Positions 17,753 to 28,002 of a stretch of 64,000 bases of DNA are shown in pieces. This DNA comes from Amycolatopsis albispora (lineage in GTDB: Bacteria; Actinomycetota; Actinomycetes; Mycobacteriales; Pseudonocardiaceae), in assembly GCF_003312875.1 (NCBI RefSeq), contig NZ_CP015163.1, positions 5,022,001 to 5,086,000 of the forward strand, given 5' to 3'. The notes under the pieces are model-generated. The model saw only the letters and a program-made list of their open reading frames with translations. It was not told where the DNA came from and did not search any database. Position 1 is the stretch's first letter, and each line of letters starts with the position of its first letter. The translations under genes and the position numbers were made by a program.

Positions 17753-19240
17753 ATGACGATCGCGCCCGGAGCACCGGCCACCGTGAGCCTCTGGCGGGAC
17801 ACCGAGCGCTGCTACCGCGCGGTGGCCTCCCGCGACTCGCGGTTCGACGGGCAGTTCATCATGGCCGTCCGCACCACCGGCATCTACTGCCGCCCGTCCT
17901 GCCCGGCGAACACGCCGAAACCGCAGAACGTGCGCTTCTACCCGACCTCGGCCGCCGCGCAGTCCGGCGGTTACCGCGCGTGCCGCCGCTGCCTGCCCGA
18001 CGCCGTGCCCGGCTCCCCCGAGTGGAACGTGCGCGCCGACCTGGCCGCCCGCGCGATGCGGCTGATCGCCGACGGCATCGTCGAGCGCGAGGGCGTGCCC
18101 GGCCTGGCCAGCCGCCTCGGCTACTCAGAACGCCAGCTCGGGCGGGTGCTCACCGCCGAACTCGGCGCCGGTCCGCTGGCGCTCGCCCGCGCCCACCGCG
18201 CACACGCCGCCCGCATGCTGATCGAAATGTCCTCGCTGCCGCTGACCGACGTCGCCTTCGCCGCCGGGTTCGCCAGCGTCCGGCAGTTCAACGACACCAT
18301 TCGTGAGGTCTTCGCCGCCACGCCGTCGCAGCTCAGGGCCTCTCGTCCGCGCCAGGACAACGACGCGGCGGGCCTGCGCCTGTCCCTGCGGCTGCCGTTC
18401 CGGCCGCCGTTCGACGCCGCTGGCCTGCTCGCCTTCTTCGCCCAGCGCGCCGTTCCGCTGGTCGAGACCACCGGCCCCGGCACCTACGCCCGCACCCTCC
18501 GCCTCCCCCACGGTCCCGGTGTCGTCCGGCTCACTCCCGAGCCCGACCACGTCCGCGCCGAGCTGAACCTCGCCGACGTCCGCGACCTCAGCAGCGCCGT
18601 CACCCGGGTGCGCCGTCTGTTCGATCTCGACGCCGACCCGCAGGCGATCGGCGACGTGCTCGCCGCGGACCCGGCGCTCGCGCCCGTTTTTGACCCCGGC
18701 ATCCGCGTGCCCGGTGCCGCCGACGGGCACGAGCTGGTCTTCCGCGCCATGCTCGGCCAGCAGATCTCCGTCGCCGCGGCGCGGACGGCGGCGGGCAGGC
18801 TCACCGCCGAACTCGGCGACCCGCTGCCCGACGCGCTGGCCGCCGACGGCCTGACCAGGCTGTTCCCCACCGCGGCAGCCATCGCCGAGCACGGCCGGGA
18901 GGTGCTGCGCGGGCCGCGCAAGCGGAACGAGGCCATCTGCGACGTCGCCGCCGCGCTCGCCGCCGGGGCGGTGACAGTCCACGTTGGACGGATCTGTGCC
19001 GAGCTGCGTGCGGACCTGCTCGCCCTATCGGGCATCGGCCCGTGGACCGCCGACTACGTGCTGATGCGTGTGCTCGGCGCGCCGGACGTGCTGCTCACCG
19101 GGGACGTCGCGTTGCGCAAGGGCGCCGCCGCGCTCGGCCTGCCGGACGACCCCGCCGCGTTGAGCGAACGCGCTTTGGCTTGGCGCCCTTGGCGTTCCTA
19201 CGCGGGCATGCACCTGTGGCGGGCGTCAGCCGGCGTGTAG
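17753..19240 (+). CDS. Ada-AlkA fusion: methyl-phosphotriester sensor, AraC HTH and 3-methyladenine DNA glycosylase
   Basis: A 495-residue alkylation-repair fusion. Residues 15-85 are the Ada N-terminal zinc domain, with Cys46, Cys50, Cys77 and Cys80 in C-x3-C-x26-C-x2-C order; Cys46 is the expected methyl acceptor. Residues 95-190 are the AraC HTH ([20 protein letters not shown]). Residues 200-495 are AlkA: N-terminal domain plus the HhH-GPD glycosylase with [19 protein letters not shown] and the Asp of [10 protein letters not shown]. Methylation of the zinc site should switch on DNA binding, coupling sensing to base excision in one chain. It is convergent with sbcC (15-base overlap). Confidence 0.96.
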   Translation: MTIAPGAPATVSLWRDTERCYRAVASRDSRFDGQFIMAVRTTGIYCRPSCPANTPKPQNVRFYPTSAAAQSGGYRACRRCLPDAVPGSPEWNVRADLAARAMRLIADGIVEREGVPGLASRLGYSERQLGRVLTAELGAGPLALARAHRAHAARMLIEMSSLPLTDVAFAAGFASVRQFNDTIREVFAATPSQLRASRPRQDNDAAGLRLSLRLPFRPPFDAAGLLAFFAQRAVPLVETTGPGTYARTLRLPHGPGVVRLTPEPDHVRAELNLADVRDLSSAVTRVRRLFDLDADPQAIGDVLAADPALAPVFDPGIRVPGAADGHELVFRAMLGQQISVAAARTAAGRLTAELGDPLPDALAADGLTRLFPTAAAIAEHGREVLRGPRKRNEAICDVAAALAAGAVTVHVGRICAELRADLLALSGIGPWTADYVLMRVLGAPDVLLTGDVALRKGAAALGLPDDPAALSERALAWRPWRSYAGMHLWRASAGV

Positions 19241-22174
19241 CGCCAGCGTGGAACCCGACCGCGCCTTCCGCACCTTGAGCCGGGTCGGGATGCGCTGGCG
19301 CAGTTCCTCCACATGCGACACCAGCCCGACCACGCGCCCGCCGGCACGCAGTTCGTCGAGCACGTTCATCACCACGTCCAGCGTTTCGGCGTCGAGCGTG
19401 CCGAAGCCCTCGTCGATGAACAACGTGTCCAGCAGCGCGCTGCCGGTCTGCGCGGCCACCACGTCGGCCAGGCCGAGCGCCAGCGCGAGCGAGGCGAGGA
19501 AGGATTCGCCGCCGGACAGGGTTTTCGCCGGGCGGACCGTGCCGGAGAAGTCGTCGAGCACGTCTAGCCCGAGGCCACCGCGGGTGCCGCGCGCGCCCGC
19601 CGCGTCGGAGTGCACAAAGGAATAACGCCCCTGGCTCATCGTGCGCAGGCGGGCCGTCGCGGCCAGCGCGACCTCCTCCAGCCGCGCGGCCAGCACGTAC
19701 GACCGCAGCGAGATCTTCCGCGCGTTCTGCCCGCGCCCGTTCACCACGTCGGTCAGCGCGTCCAGCTCGGCGGCCTCCGCTTCGGCTGGCGCGAGCTTGC
19801 GCAACGCGGTGTCGAAGCGGGCACCCAGCGAGGCGAGTTCCTCGGCGACGCGCGCGGCCGCTCGATGCGCGGCGACGGCCGACTCGACCTGCGCGGATGC
19901 CTGTTCCAACGCCTCCCGCGCGCCTTCGACATCAACGACCTCGTCACCGGTGATCCCGGCGAGTTCCGGTTCGGTGAGCGTGGACCGCGCGACCGCCGCC
20001 GCCCGGTCCGCCTCGACCAGCGCCTCTTCCAGGCGTGCGATGTCGGCCTCGTCGCGGACCGCGCCGAGCGCCTTCTTCACCGTCTTGAACTCCGCGCGCC
20101 GCAGCACTTCGGCGACCGTCTCGCGTTGCTCGGCCAGGCGTTCCTCGGCGACCACCACCGCCGCGCGCACCTCGGCCAGTTCCTCGATCGCCTTGACCCG
20201 CGCCAGCAACGCGGCCCGACGCGCGGCGACGTCCTCGTACTCCTTGCGGGCTTCGTCGAGCCGCTGCGCGCGCTCGGCGACGGTGACCGCAAGCGCTTGC
20301 TGCTCGGCTTCCGCCTTCGCGGACTCGCGTTCCGCCGCCGCCCGCTGCTCGGTGAGCCGCTCGGTCTCGGCGGCCAGGCCACGCTGCTCCTGCTCCAGCC
20401 GCTCGCGGTGTTCGGCCAGCTCGGCGAGTTCCGCGACGTTCGCCCTGACCTCGGCCAGCTCCGTGGTGAGGTCCTCCGCGGTCCGGCCGAGCAAGGCTTC
20501 CCGCAACGCGCCGAGCCGGGTTTCCGCCTGGTGACGGGCTTCCAGCGCCTGCTGGCGCCGGGCATCGGCCGCCCGCTCGGCTTCGGCGGCGGCCCGTTCC
20601 TCGGCCTCACCGACCTGCTGGTGCCCGGCGAGCGCGGGCGCGGGGTGCTCGGCGGACCCGCACACCGGGCACGGATCACCGTCGGCGAGCTTCGCCGCCA
20701 GCTCGGCCGCCATTCCGCCGAGCCGCCGTTCCCGCAGGTCGAGCAGGTGCGCGCGGGCTTCCTGATGCAGGTCGACAGCCTTCGCCTGCACCTCGACCGC
20801 GGCCCGCACGGCTTCTTCGGCGGCCGGGATCCGGTTCGCCGAGGTGACCGCGCGAGCCAGTTCGTCGGCACGGGCCTGCGCGCCGTCCAGCTTCGCGGCG
20901 GCCTGCGTCGCCGCTTCCACCCGCGACCGCAGTTCCTCCGCGCGGGCAGGCATGCCCGCCAGCTTGGTGCCCAGCGTTTTCGCCCGCGCACTCGCCTGGT
21001 CCGCCTGCACGGCAAGCCTGCCAAGGCGCTCCTTGTCGCGCCGCTGCTGTTCGCCTTCCTCGACGAGCCCGGACAGCGCGCCCGCCTCTTCGCGCAGCGC
21101 ACCGGCCTCCTGACGCAGCTCAGGCACGGTGGCCTTGGTGCGCGCAAGCGTTTGCGCGCGGTGTTTGGCGTTCTGCTGGACCTCGGCGAGGCGTTCCTTC
21201 AGCCGCTCTTCGGTGGCGACCGCTTCGGCGACCGGGACCGCCCGGCGCGCGGCCGCGATCTCGGCGGTCCAGCGCCGGCGTTCCGCCTCGCCTTCCTTCC
21301 ACGACTGGAGATTCGCCATCGCGACCCGCACGCGGCGAACCTGCTCGACAAAGGTGCGGCCCTCCTGCAGGCGCTGGTCCGCGACCTCCCACGCCTTGCG
21401 GGCCGCGGTCTCGGCGGCGAGCGCCCGCGCCACCTCGGCGTCGGCGTTCTCACGCAGTTCGCTCGCCCAGGTGGAGCTGACCTCCTCCCGCGCTTCGACC
21501 CCGGCCGCCTGCGACAGGCGCGCCACCCATTCCCGCACGGTCTGACGGCGGATTTCCAGCTCCCGCATGCGTTCCTGACGCAGGTTCCGGAACCATGCCT
21601 CGACGTCGGAGAAGCGCTTGGTGCCGAAGAGGCGTTCCAGCAGCTGCTCGCGTTCGGCCGTGTCCGCGCGGAGGAACCGGGCGAACTCGCCCTGCGGCAG
21701 CAACACCACCTGGAAGAACTGGTCCGCGCTCATTCCCAGCAGCCGCTGCACCGTGCGCGCGACCTCGTCGATCCTGGTCAGGCCTTCGGCGGGCTGCCCG
21801 GCGGGCGTCTCGCCGACCCACGAGAGCGAGCACTTGGCGCGTTGCCGCGTGGTGCCTTCACCGCTGCGCTTGGGGCGGTCGTATTCGGGGCTGCGGACCA
21901 GGCGGAGCCGCTGCCCCTGCACGGTCACCTCGAGCACGACCTCGGTCACCTGCTCGGCCTCGGCAAGTTCGCAGCGCAGCTTCTTCGCTTCGTTGCGGGC
22001 GCCGGGAACCACGCCGAACAGCGCGAACGCGACCGCGTCCAGCAGGGTGGTCTTGCCGGCGCCGGTGTCGCCGTGCAGCAGGAAGAGGCCGTCGGCACCG
22101 AGCGCGTCGAAATCCACCACCTCACGGCCCGCGAACGGGCCGAAGGCGGCGACTTCCAGCCGGTGCAGCCTCAT
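19226..22174 (-). CDS. sbcC: SbcC exonuclease subunit (SMC/Rad50-like ATPase)
   Basis: A 982-residue ATPase subunit of the SbcCD nuclease, which opens hairpins and cleans blocked DNA ends. Walker A GDTGAGKT is at 35-42. Long heptad coiled coils flank a zinc hook CPVC near residue 501. The C-terminal half has signature [19 protein letters not shown] and Walker [12 protein letters not shown]. Length is typical of actinobacterial SbcC. It overlaps the sbcD stop by 4 bases (ATGA), so the subunits are coupled. Confidence 0.96.
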   Translation of the reverse strand: MRLHRLEVAAFGPFAGREVVDFDALGADGLFLLHGDTGAGKTTLLDAVAFALFGVVPGARNEAKKLRCELAEAEQVTEVVLEVTVQGQRLRLVRSPEYDRPKRSGEGTTRQRAKCSLSWVGETPAGQPAEGLTRIDEVARTVQRLLGMSADQFFQVVLLPQGEFARFLRADTAEREQLLERLFGTKRFSDVEAWFRNLRQERMRELEIRRQTVREWVARLSQAAGVEAREEVSSTWASELRENADAEVARALAAETAARKAWEVADQRLQEGRTFVEQVRRVRVAMANLQSWKEGEAERRRWTAEIAAARRAVPVAEAVATEERLKERLAEVQQNAKHRAQTLARTKATVPELRQEAGALREEAGALSGLVEEGEQQRRDKERLGRLAVQADQASARAKTLGTKLAGMPARAEELRSRVEAATQAAAKLDGAQARADELARAVTSANRIPAAEEAVRAAVEVQAKAVDLHQEARAHLLDLRERRLGGMAAELAAKLADGDPCPVCGSAEHPAPALAGHQQVGEAEERAAAEAERAADARRQQALEARHQAETRLGALREALLGRTAEDLTTELAEVRANVAELAELAEHRERLEQEQRGLAAETERLTEQRAAAERESAKAEAEQQALAVTVAERAQRLDEARKEYEDVAARRAALLARVKAIEELAEVRAAVVVAEERLAEQRETVAEVLRRAEFKTVKKALGAVRDEADIARLEEALVEADRAAAVARSTLTEPELAGITGDEVVDVEGAREALEQASAQVESAVAAHRAAARVAEELASLGARFDTALRKLAPAEAEAAELDALTDVVNGRGQNARKISLRSYVLAARLEEVALAATARLRTMSQGRYSFVHSDAAGARGTRGGLGLDVLDDFSGTVRPAKTLSGGESFLASLALALGLADVVAAQTGSALLDTLFIDEGFGTLDAETLDVVMNVLDELRAGGRVVGLVSHVEELRQRIPTRLKVRKARSGSTLALHAG

Positions 22175-23334
22175 AGTTCCGGGCCCACCGCCTCGAGCTT
22201 GCCCGCTTCCTCCAGCGCGCGGGTCAGCAGCGCGCGCTCGGACTCGTTGGGCGCGGCACCGCGGCAGTCCGCCACGAAGGTCGACGCGATCTCCAGGTCG
22301 GAGCGGCCGCGAATGGCTTCGGAGTACTTGAGTTCACCGGTGGCGCGACCGCCTTCCGGCTCCCATTCCAGGTGCACCGCGTAAGCGAACCTGGCGCGCA
22401 GCTTGCGCATCGCGTCGATCGGGCGAACTTCGTCGGTGAGGGTCACCGACAGGTAGCACTCCTCGATTTCGGTGTGCTCAGGCGATTCGAGCAGTTCTTC
22501 GAGCTTGCCGCGCAGGGTCGCCAGCTTGCGCGGCACGGGCAGCTCGTGCCGCCGGACCTCGGCGAGACCGGCCGCGTCGAACTCCACCAGCCACACCGAT
22601 TTCCGTTGCTGTGTTTCGGAAAACGAGTACGCGAGCGGACTGCCGGAGTACCGCAGGTGGTCGGCGAGCACCTGCGGGCCGTGCAGGTGGCCGAGCGCGA
22701 CGTAGTCCACGCCGTCGAACACCGCGCCGTCGACGTCCTCCACCCCGCCGACGGCGATGGTGCGCTCGGATTCGCTGGGCGCGGCGCCGCTGACGAAGGC
22801 GTGCGCGAGCACGATGGACCGGGTGCCGGCGGGGCGCGTGGCGAGGTCCTCGCGGATGCGCCGCATCGCCTCGGTGAGCACGCCGGTGTGCCCCTTCGCC
22901 TCCGGCACACCGAGCGCGTGACGGGCCGGTTCCGGCTCCAGGTAAGGGATTCCGTAGCAGGCGATGAGGCCGTGGGCGTCCTCGAAGAGCACCGGCTCGT
23001 GCAGTTCCTCGATGGTGGTGCGCAGGTACAGCCCACCGGCCGCGGCGAACCCGGCGAACGCGCCCAGCCGGGCGGCGGAGTCGTGGTTGCCCGGCGTGAT
23101 CACCACGCGCGCACCGGCTTCGCGGATCAGCTCCAGGCCCTTGGTGGCGGCCCGCACGGCCTCGGCGGAGGGCACCGCGCGGTCGTAGACGTCCCCGGCG
23201 ACGAGCACGACGTCGACCGCCTCGGCCGAGACCAGCTCGGCGAGGTGGGTCAGCACGGCCTCCTGCTCGGCCAGCAGGTCGGTGCCGTGGAAGGTGCGCC
23301 CGACGTGCCAGTCCGAGGTGTGCAGGACCTTCAT
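22171..23334 (-). CDS. sbcD: SbcD nuclease subunit (Mre11-like)
   Basis: A 387-residue calcineurin-like phosphoesterase forming the nuclease of SbcCD. The metal motifs are in order: DWHVG (near residue 8), GDVYD, GNHD and GHLHG. A capping domain and C-terminal SbcC-binding region follow. ATG 23334 is preferred; a TTG three codons upstream is also in frame. The intergenic gap to the divergent rmuC is short, so both probably share a promoter region. Confidence 0.95.
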   Translation of the reverse strand: MKVLHTSDWHVGRTFHGTDLLAEQEAVLTHLAELVSAEAVDVVLVAGDVYDRAVPSAEAVRAATKGLELIREAGARVVITPGNHDSAARLGAFAGFAAAGGLYLRTTIEELHEPVLFEDAHGLIACYGIPYLEPEPARHALGVPEAKGHTGVLTEAMRRIREDLATRPAGTRSIVLAHAFVSGAAPSESERTIAVGGVEDVDGAVFDGVDYVALGHLHGPQVLADHLRYSGSPLAYSFSETQQRKSVWLVEFDAAGLAEVRRHELPVPRKLATLRGKLEELLESPEHTEIEECYLSVTLTDEVRPIDAMRKLRARFAYAVHLEWEPEGGRATGELKYSEAIRGRSDLEIASTFVADCRGAAPNESERALLTRALEEAGKLEAVGPEL

Positions 23335-23462
23335 GTCCTTCAAGTTAAGTGCTGCCTCCGAGAAGACCGGGGACCTGTCGTGGGCGTGTCATCGCCCGGA
23401 TTCTGTCGGTGCCGTCGGCCATGATGGGCACCGGCCCCATCGAGAAGAGGAGTGTGCTTGCG

Positions 23463-24371
23463 GTGACCACGGTGATCACCACGGCGGCGGTGGCCGTCGC
23501 GCTGGTGCTCGCGATCGGGATCGCCCTGGTCTGGCGGCTCTACACGGACAGCGTGCGGCGGGCGGACGCGGCGGTCCGGCAGATCGACGCCGAGCGCAAG
23601 CGGGTGGACGCGCAGCAGGCCGCGCTGCGCCGGTACGAGGTCGCGTTCGCCTCGATCAGCGGGCGCGGGGAACTGGGCGAGCAGGTGCTCGCGGAGACGG
23701 CGAAGGCGCTGGGCCTGCGGGAAGGGCTGCACTTCACGCTGCAGACCGACCTGGCGGGTGGGGGCGCGGCGAAGCCAGACATGGTGCTGCGGGTCGGTGG
23801 TGACCGCACGGTGCCGGTGGACGCCAAGGCGAGCATGGCGTGCTGGGCCGAAGCGGTGGAAACGGACGATCCGGCCGAACGGCTCGACGCGCTGCGGGTA
23901 CACGTGCGGAACCTGCGCTCCCGCGCGGCGGAGCTGTCGGGGAAGGGTTACGCCCGCTGGGCGGACGCGATCTACGGCACGATCATGTTCGTCCCGTCGG
24001 ACGCGGCGGTGGTGGCGGCGCTGGACACCGATCCGGAGTTGCTGCGGTGGCTGCTGGACAGGCGAGTGTTCATCTGCGGGCCGACGGGGTTCGCGGTGCT
24101 GGCTTCGTCGGCTTTGTTCGCGGTCACGGAGACGGCCCTGGCCGAGGACGTGGAACTGGTACGGGAGGCCGCCGCCTCCGCACACCGAGCCGCCGGCGGC
24201 GCGATCGACGCGCTGAACCTGTCAAGCACGCACCTACAACGCTTCATCTCCGCCCGACGACGCGAATTGGAGGCACTGGAGGGCTTCCGGGCGGCCGTCA
24301 CGCCGTTGACAGAGGCCTCCGCAAGCCCGGCGCCGGTACCGGCCATCCGGCGCGGAGAGGAGCTCGCCTAG
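23463..24371 (+). CDS. rmuC: RmuC-family DNA recombination protein (short form)
   Basis: A 302-residue protein with one N-terminal membrane helix (AVAVALVLAIGIALVWRLY), a short coiled coil and the RmuC nuclease-like core: ISGRGELGEQVLAE, then VPVDAKASMACW, with the Asp-x-Lys catalytic-type motif, and FVPSDAAVVAALD. E. coli RmuC limits inversions at short inverted repeats. GTG 23463 is chosen because AGAAGAGGAG ends 10 bases upstream; earlier in-frame starts give a non-conserved tail. It is shorter than most RmuC proteins (350-500). A repeat-rich tract starts right after its stop. Confidence 0.9.
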   Translation: MTTVITTAAVAVALVLAIGIALVWRLYTDSVRRADAAVRQIDAERKRVDAQQAALRRYEVAFASISGRGELGEQVLAETAKALGLREGLHFTLQTDLAGGGAAKPDMVLRVGGDRTVPVDAKASMACWAEAVETDDPAERLDALRVHVRNLRSRAAELSGKGYARWADAIYGTIMFVPSDAAVVAALDTDPELLRWLLDRRVFICGPTGFAVLASSALFAVTETALAEDVELVREAAASAHRAAGGAIDALNLSSTHLQRFISARRRELEALEGFRAAVTPLTEASASPAPVPAIRRGEELA

Positions 24372-24379
24372 ACGCTGGT

Positions 24380-25010
24380 CAGTCACCACCTGCGCATGCG
24401 CCACCCCCAGACGCGGTTCGGCGGTACGCGGGCCCCGGTGCCGTTCGGCCGCTAGCCGGGGCGCCAGTTCCGTCGGCCGCTGGCCGCCTTCGCTTGCACC
24501 AGGCCGCACCCTCGCCTGGCAACTCCCGGGGCGGCGAGGCCCACCGCGCACCCAAGGTCCGGTTCCGTCGGCCACTGGCCCAGTCGCCAGTTCCGACGGC
24601 CGCTGGCCACCTTCGCGTGCACCAAGCCGCACCCCGCCTGGCAACCCCCGGGGCGGCGAGGCCCACCGCGCACCCAAGGTCCGGTTCCGTCGGCCACTGG
24701 CCCAGTCGCCAGTTCCGACGGCCGCCGGTCGCCTTCGCGCGCACCAAGCCTCACCCCCGCCTGGCAACTCCGGGGGCGGCGACCCGCCGCCCCCGGTCCG
24801 GCAACGCCCGCGGTGGTGAGGGCCGCCACGCACCCGGGCGTCCGGCCCCGTCGACCATGCGCCCACGCGCCCGGTTGCCTCCGCCGCTGATCAAGCCGCC
24901 ATCTGCGCGTGCGCCAAGCCGCGCCCCGGCCCGGCAACGCCCGCGGTGGTGAGGGCCGCCACGCGCCCAGCGCCCGGGTTACGTCGGCCACTGATCAGCC
25001 AGCTTCGCGT
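24380..25010. repeat. Decaying ~122-bp tandem repeat in a gene-free tract
   Basis: The stretch from rmuC (24371) to the DUF6542 gene (25277) contains no convincing gene. GCCAGTTCCG begins units at 24463, 24586 and 24708, giving periods of 123 and 122 bases. The units at 24463 and 24586 differ at fewer than ten positions. A degenerate partial unit precedes and one or two decayed units follow to about 25010. The open frames on both strands here are translations of the repeat and lack ribosome sites. The tract ends just before palindrome copy 2. Confidence 0.85.
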
Positions 25011-25020
25011 GCGCCGGACT

Positions 25021-25075
25021 GGACACGAATGTGGCTTTCGGGGCGCTTTTCGCCACAAAAGCCACATTCGTGTCC
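25021..25075. repeat. Dispersed palindromic repeat, copy 2
   Basis: Arms 25021-25045 and 25051-25075, loop CTTTT, two mismatches near the loop; the arm begins GGACACGAATGTGGCTTTCG. Unlike copies 1 and 4, it lies between co-directional genes (rmuC and the DUF6542 gene), after the 122-bp tandem repeat. Confidence 0.9.
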
Positions 25076-25276
25076 GAGCGCGCGGCGTGCAGCACGGCCA
25101 AGCCCCCGGCCAGCTCAGGAACGCTGGTCAAGTCCCCGCCCGGGAACGCAGCGGAATCGAGGGAGAGGTCTGCGTCACACCGCGGAGGGCGCCGCATTCG
25201 CCCTGATGGCGGCTGTGTCGATCACGCTGGGACGCCAATCGGACGAGTGGGCTGAGACAGTGGTGGCATTCCCCCC

Positions 25277-26290
25277 GTGACCACGGGATACGGTGTGCCT
25301 GTGACCGCCATACGCGATCGGCAGAGCGATCCCGACGCCGACGACCTCTCCGTACCCTGGGACGAGCTTCCCGTCGTGGGTACGCGGCGAGGCCTGCCCT
25401 GGTGGGGCGCGGTGCTGCTGGGCTTCGGCCTGGCCGCGGTCGGCGCGGTGGCCAGCCTGCAGATCACCGACAACCTGGAACTGATCTTCCAGGGCGCCTA
25501 CTTCGTCGGCGCGGTCGGCGCGGTCGCCGCGGTGCAGCGGCGCAGCCTGTTCGGGCCGATGGTGCAGCCGCCGCTGATCCTGGCCGTCACCGTGCCCGCC
25601 GCGCTGCTGTTCTCCGGCACGCCCGCCGGCGGGGACACCTTTTCCACCGCGCTGGCGATCGCGACGCCGCTGATCAACGGCTTCCCGACGATGGCCATCA
25701 CCACCGGCGCCGCGCTGGCGCTCGGCTTCTTCCGGATCTACCGCGAGCGCGACCCGGACCCGCCGATGAAGCCGATGAAGAAGGACCCGCGGCCCGCCGA
25801 AGCCGCGCGGCCGCCCGCGAAGGCGCGCCCGCGCACCGACGAGGACGCCCCGCCGCGCCGACCGGCCGCCCGTGACGCGGACCGCGCACGAGGCCGTGAC
25901 CCGGAACGCGGCCGTGGGCGCGACCTGGGCCGGGATCGGGACCTGGACCGCGGACGCGACCGGGACCCGGATCGGGCCCGTGATCGGGATCCGGGCCGCG
26001 TGCGTGGCCGGGAACCGATCCGTGAGCGCGACCGGGACCTGCCGCCGCGCCGCCCGTCTGGCTCCGGAGGTGCCGTCCGGCGCCGCCCGCCCGAAGACAC
26101 ACCGCGCCGCCGGGAACCACTCGACCGTGAACCCCGAAAGCGCACGCCGCCGCCAGGTGACAAGCCCGTGCGCCGCACGCCGCCGCCCCCGCGCACCGGC
26201 GAGCCACCACGCGACCGCTCCGGCCGCCCACCCGGCCGTCGCACCCCGCCGCCCCGCTCCCGCCCCTGGGACGACAACAACCGCGACTGA
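25277..26290 (+). CDS. DUF6542-type membrane protein with Arg/Asp-rich tail
   Basis: A 337-residue protein. Residues 38-160 hold four hydrophobic segments (WWGAVLLGFGLAAVGAVASL, FQGAYFVGAVGAVAAV, PLILAVTVPAALLF, ITTGAALALGFF) of the DUF6542 family found beside ispH and ychF in actinobacteria (Rv1111c in M. tuberculosis). Residues 165-337 are a low-complexity tail of RDRD/RGRDRDPDR and PPRR repeats, highly charged and probably disordered. No function is established. GTG 25277 is used; an in-frame GTG at 25301 is also plausible. No clear ribosome site is seen. Confidence 0.85.
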   Translation: MTTGYGVPVTAIRDRQSDPDADDLSVPWDELPVVGTRRGLPWWGAVLLGFGLAAVGAVASLQITDNLELIFQGAYFVGAVGAVAAVQRRSLFGPMVQPPLILAVTVPAALLFSGTPAGGDTFSTALAIATPLINGFPTMAITTGAALALGFFRIYRERDPDPPMKPMKKDPRPAEAARPPAKARPRTDEDAPPRRPAARDADRARGRDPERGRGRDLGRDRDLDRGRDRDPDRARDRDPGRVRGREPIRERDRDLPPRRPSGSGGAVRRRPPEDTPRRREPLDREPRKRTPPPGDKPVRRTPPPPRTGEPPRDRSGRPPGRRTPPPRSRPWDDNNRD

Positions 26291-26345
26291 GCCTGGCTGG
26301 CCACGCCACGTTCCGGCCGCCCCAGCTGGCCGCCGCGACCCACGA

Positions 26346-26888
26346 CACGAATGTGGCTTCGGGAGCGCGGCTTCGAGGCACTTCGCGAACACGAACGTGG
26401 CTTGGGGACACCTCATGAACACGAGGTGCTTTCGCGGCACCCCGCACACGAAGGTGGCCTTAGGGCACCTCACGGACACGAAGGCAGCCTTCGGGCACCT
26501 CGCGAACACAAAGGTGGCTTACGCGGCGCCACGCGAACACGAATGTGGCCTTGGGGGCACCTCGGCGACACGAATGTGGCTTTCGGGACACCTCACCGAC
26601 ACGAAGGCAGCTTTCGGAGCGCCACGCAAACACGAACGCGGCCTTAGGCCACGCCGCCGACACGAATGTGGCTTTCGGGGCACCTCACCGACACGAAGGC
26701 GGCTTTCCAAGCACCCGAGGCCAACGAACGCGGCATGGGGGCACCCTCCGGACACGGATGTGGCCGTGTGCCCCACCGAACATAGCGTGGCGTTGGCGGG
26801 CACCCTGCGAACGTGACCTTCGGGGCACCTCATGAACACGAATGTGGCTTTCGGGGCGAAAAACGCTCCCAAAGCCACATTCGTGTCC
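26346..26888. repeat. Array of about 16 degenerate 30-31-bp direct repeats derived from the dispersed palindrome
   Basis: From 26346 the sequence repeats about every 30 bases. Each unit begins CACGAA, continues with variants of TGTGGCTTTCGGG, and ends GCACCTCACCGA or similar. Units are contiguous, with no unique spacers, and lengths vary (27-31 bases, one longer first unit). The final unit (26834-26858) pairs with an inverted arm at 26864-26888 to give palindrome copy 3 (loop AAAAA). The array lies between the convergent DUF6542 and aldo/keto reductase genes. The open frames through it show about 10-residue peptide repeats on both strands, which I read as shadows because unit length is not a multiple of three throughout. 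Confidence 0.9.
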
Positions 26889-26902
26889 ACCAAAAGAACG
26901 GC

Positions 26903-27946
26903 CTATCGCGAACCATGCAGGGCGGCGTCCGCGACCCCCAGCCGGTCGGCGGCGGTCTTCGCCTGGTGCCAGTGCGGATAGATCAGCTCCGGCGCGCTCA
27001 CCGCGTCCAAAGTAGACACTTCATCCGCCGACAACCGCAGCGAAACCGCGCCAAGATTGTCCGCCAGTTGCGATTCCGTCCGCGCCCCGATCACCAGCGT
27101 GCTCACCGCGGGCCGCGTCAGCAGGTACGCCAGTGCCACCTGCGCGGGCGAAACCCCGTGCCCGGAAGCGATTTCCACCAGCCGGTCCACCGTGTCGTAC
27201 AGGCGTGACTCGTTCCGCACCGGCGGCTCGTCCCAAGAACTCAGGTGCCGACCCTCCGAAGCCGACGAACCCCGCCGGTACTTCCCCGACAGCAACCCAC
27301 CGGCCAGCGGGCTCCACACCATGATCCCCAGCCCCTGGTCCACCGACAACGGCACCAGCTCGTACTCCGCGTCCCGGCTTTCCAGCGAGTAGTAGATCTG
27401 GTTGCTCACGAACCGCTGGTACCCGCGCGCGTCCGCGACCGCCAGCGCCTTCATCAGCTGCCACCCCGAATAGTTCGACACCCCCAGGTACCGCACCTTT
27501 CCCGACCGCACCAGGGTGTCCAGCGCCTCGAGCGTCTCCTCCAGCGGCGTCTGCCCGTCCCACTCGTGCACGTGGTAGACGTCGATGTGGTCGGTCCCGA
27601 GCCGCCGCAGGCTGGCGTCGGCCTGCGCCAGGATGTGGTGGCGCGAGAGCCCGGCGTCGTTGGGGCCGTCGCCCATGCCCATCCGGACCTTCGTCGAGAT
27701 CAGCACCCTGTCCCGGCGCCCGGCAAGCACCTTGCCGACGATCTCCTCCGACACCCCGGTCGAGTACACGTTGGCCGTGTCCACCAGGTTCACCCCGGCG
27801 TCGAGGCACCGGTCCACCTGCCGCCGCGCACCGTCCACATCGGTGTTCCCGACGTTCGCGAACACGCCACCGCCGCCGAAGGTCATCGTGCCCATGGTCA
27901 GCGCCGAGACCCGCAGGCCGGACCGGCCGAGCTGACGATATTCCAT
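26903..27946 (-). CDS. Aldo/keto reductase
   Basis: A 347-residue NADPH-dependent oxidoreductase with the TIM-barrel AKR fold. The catalytic tetrad is D56 and Y61 (DTANVYS), K86 and H127 (VHE); the NADP-binding VIGARTESQLADNLGA lies near 290. Similar to YajO/YhdN-type reductases acting on carbonyls; the substrate is unknown. GGAGG precedes the ATG. An iron-box-like half-site (GGCAAACCTAA) lies just upstream but lacks its left half. It probably forms its own transcript downstream of ispH. Confidence 0.92.
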   Translation of the reverse strand: MEYRQLGRSGLRVSALTMGTMTFGGGGVFANVGNTDVDGARRQVDRCLDAGVNLVDTANVYSTGVSEEIVGKVLAGRRDRVLISTKVRMGMGDGPNDAGLSRHHILAQADASLRRLGTDHIDVYHVHEWDGQTPLEETLEALDTLVRSGKVRYLGVSNYSGWQLMKALAVADARGYQRFVSNQIYYSLESRDAEYELVPLSVDQGLGIMVWSPLAGGLLSGKYRRGSSASEGRHLSSWDEPPVRNESRLYDTVDRLVEIASGHGVSPAQVALAYLLTRPAVSTLVIGARTESQLADNLGAVSLRLSADEVSTLDAVSAPELIYPHWHQAKTAADRLGVADAALHGSR

Positions 27947-28002
27947 CGAGCGTCCTCCCGATTTTCGTTGCCCCTCAAGGCAAACCTAACCGGGAAGCGG
28001 CC

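Noticed and set aside
24452..24991. A 179-residue minus-strand protein in the tandem repeat
   Set aside because: It is a translation of the 122-bp units without a ribosome site, and the period is not a multiple of three.
26351..26647. A protein with ten-residue repeats (HEGG/HEHE type)
   Set aside because: The peptide repeat follows the DNA repeat, appears in frames on both strands and has no ribosome site.
26346..26888. CRISPR array
   Set aside because: Units are contiguous, degenerate and lack unique spacers; no cas genes are in the window.
27975..27990. An iron box upstream of the aldo/keto reductase
   Set aside because: Only the right half (GGCAAACCTAA) fits; the left half matches at one of eight bases.
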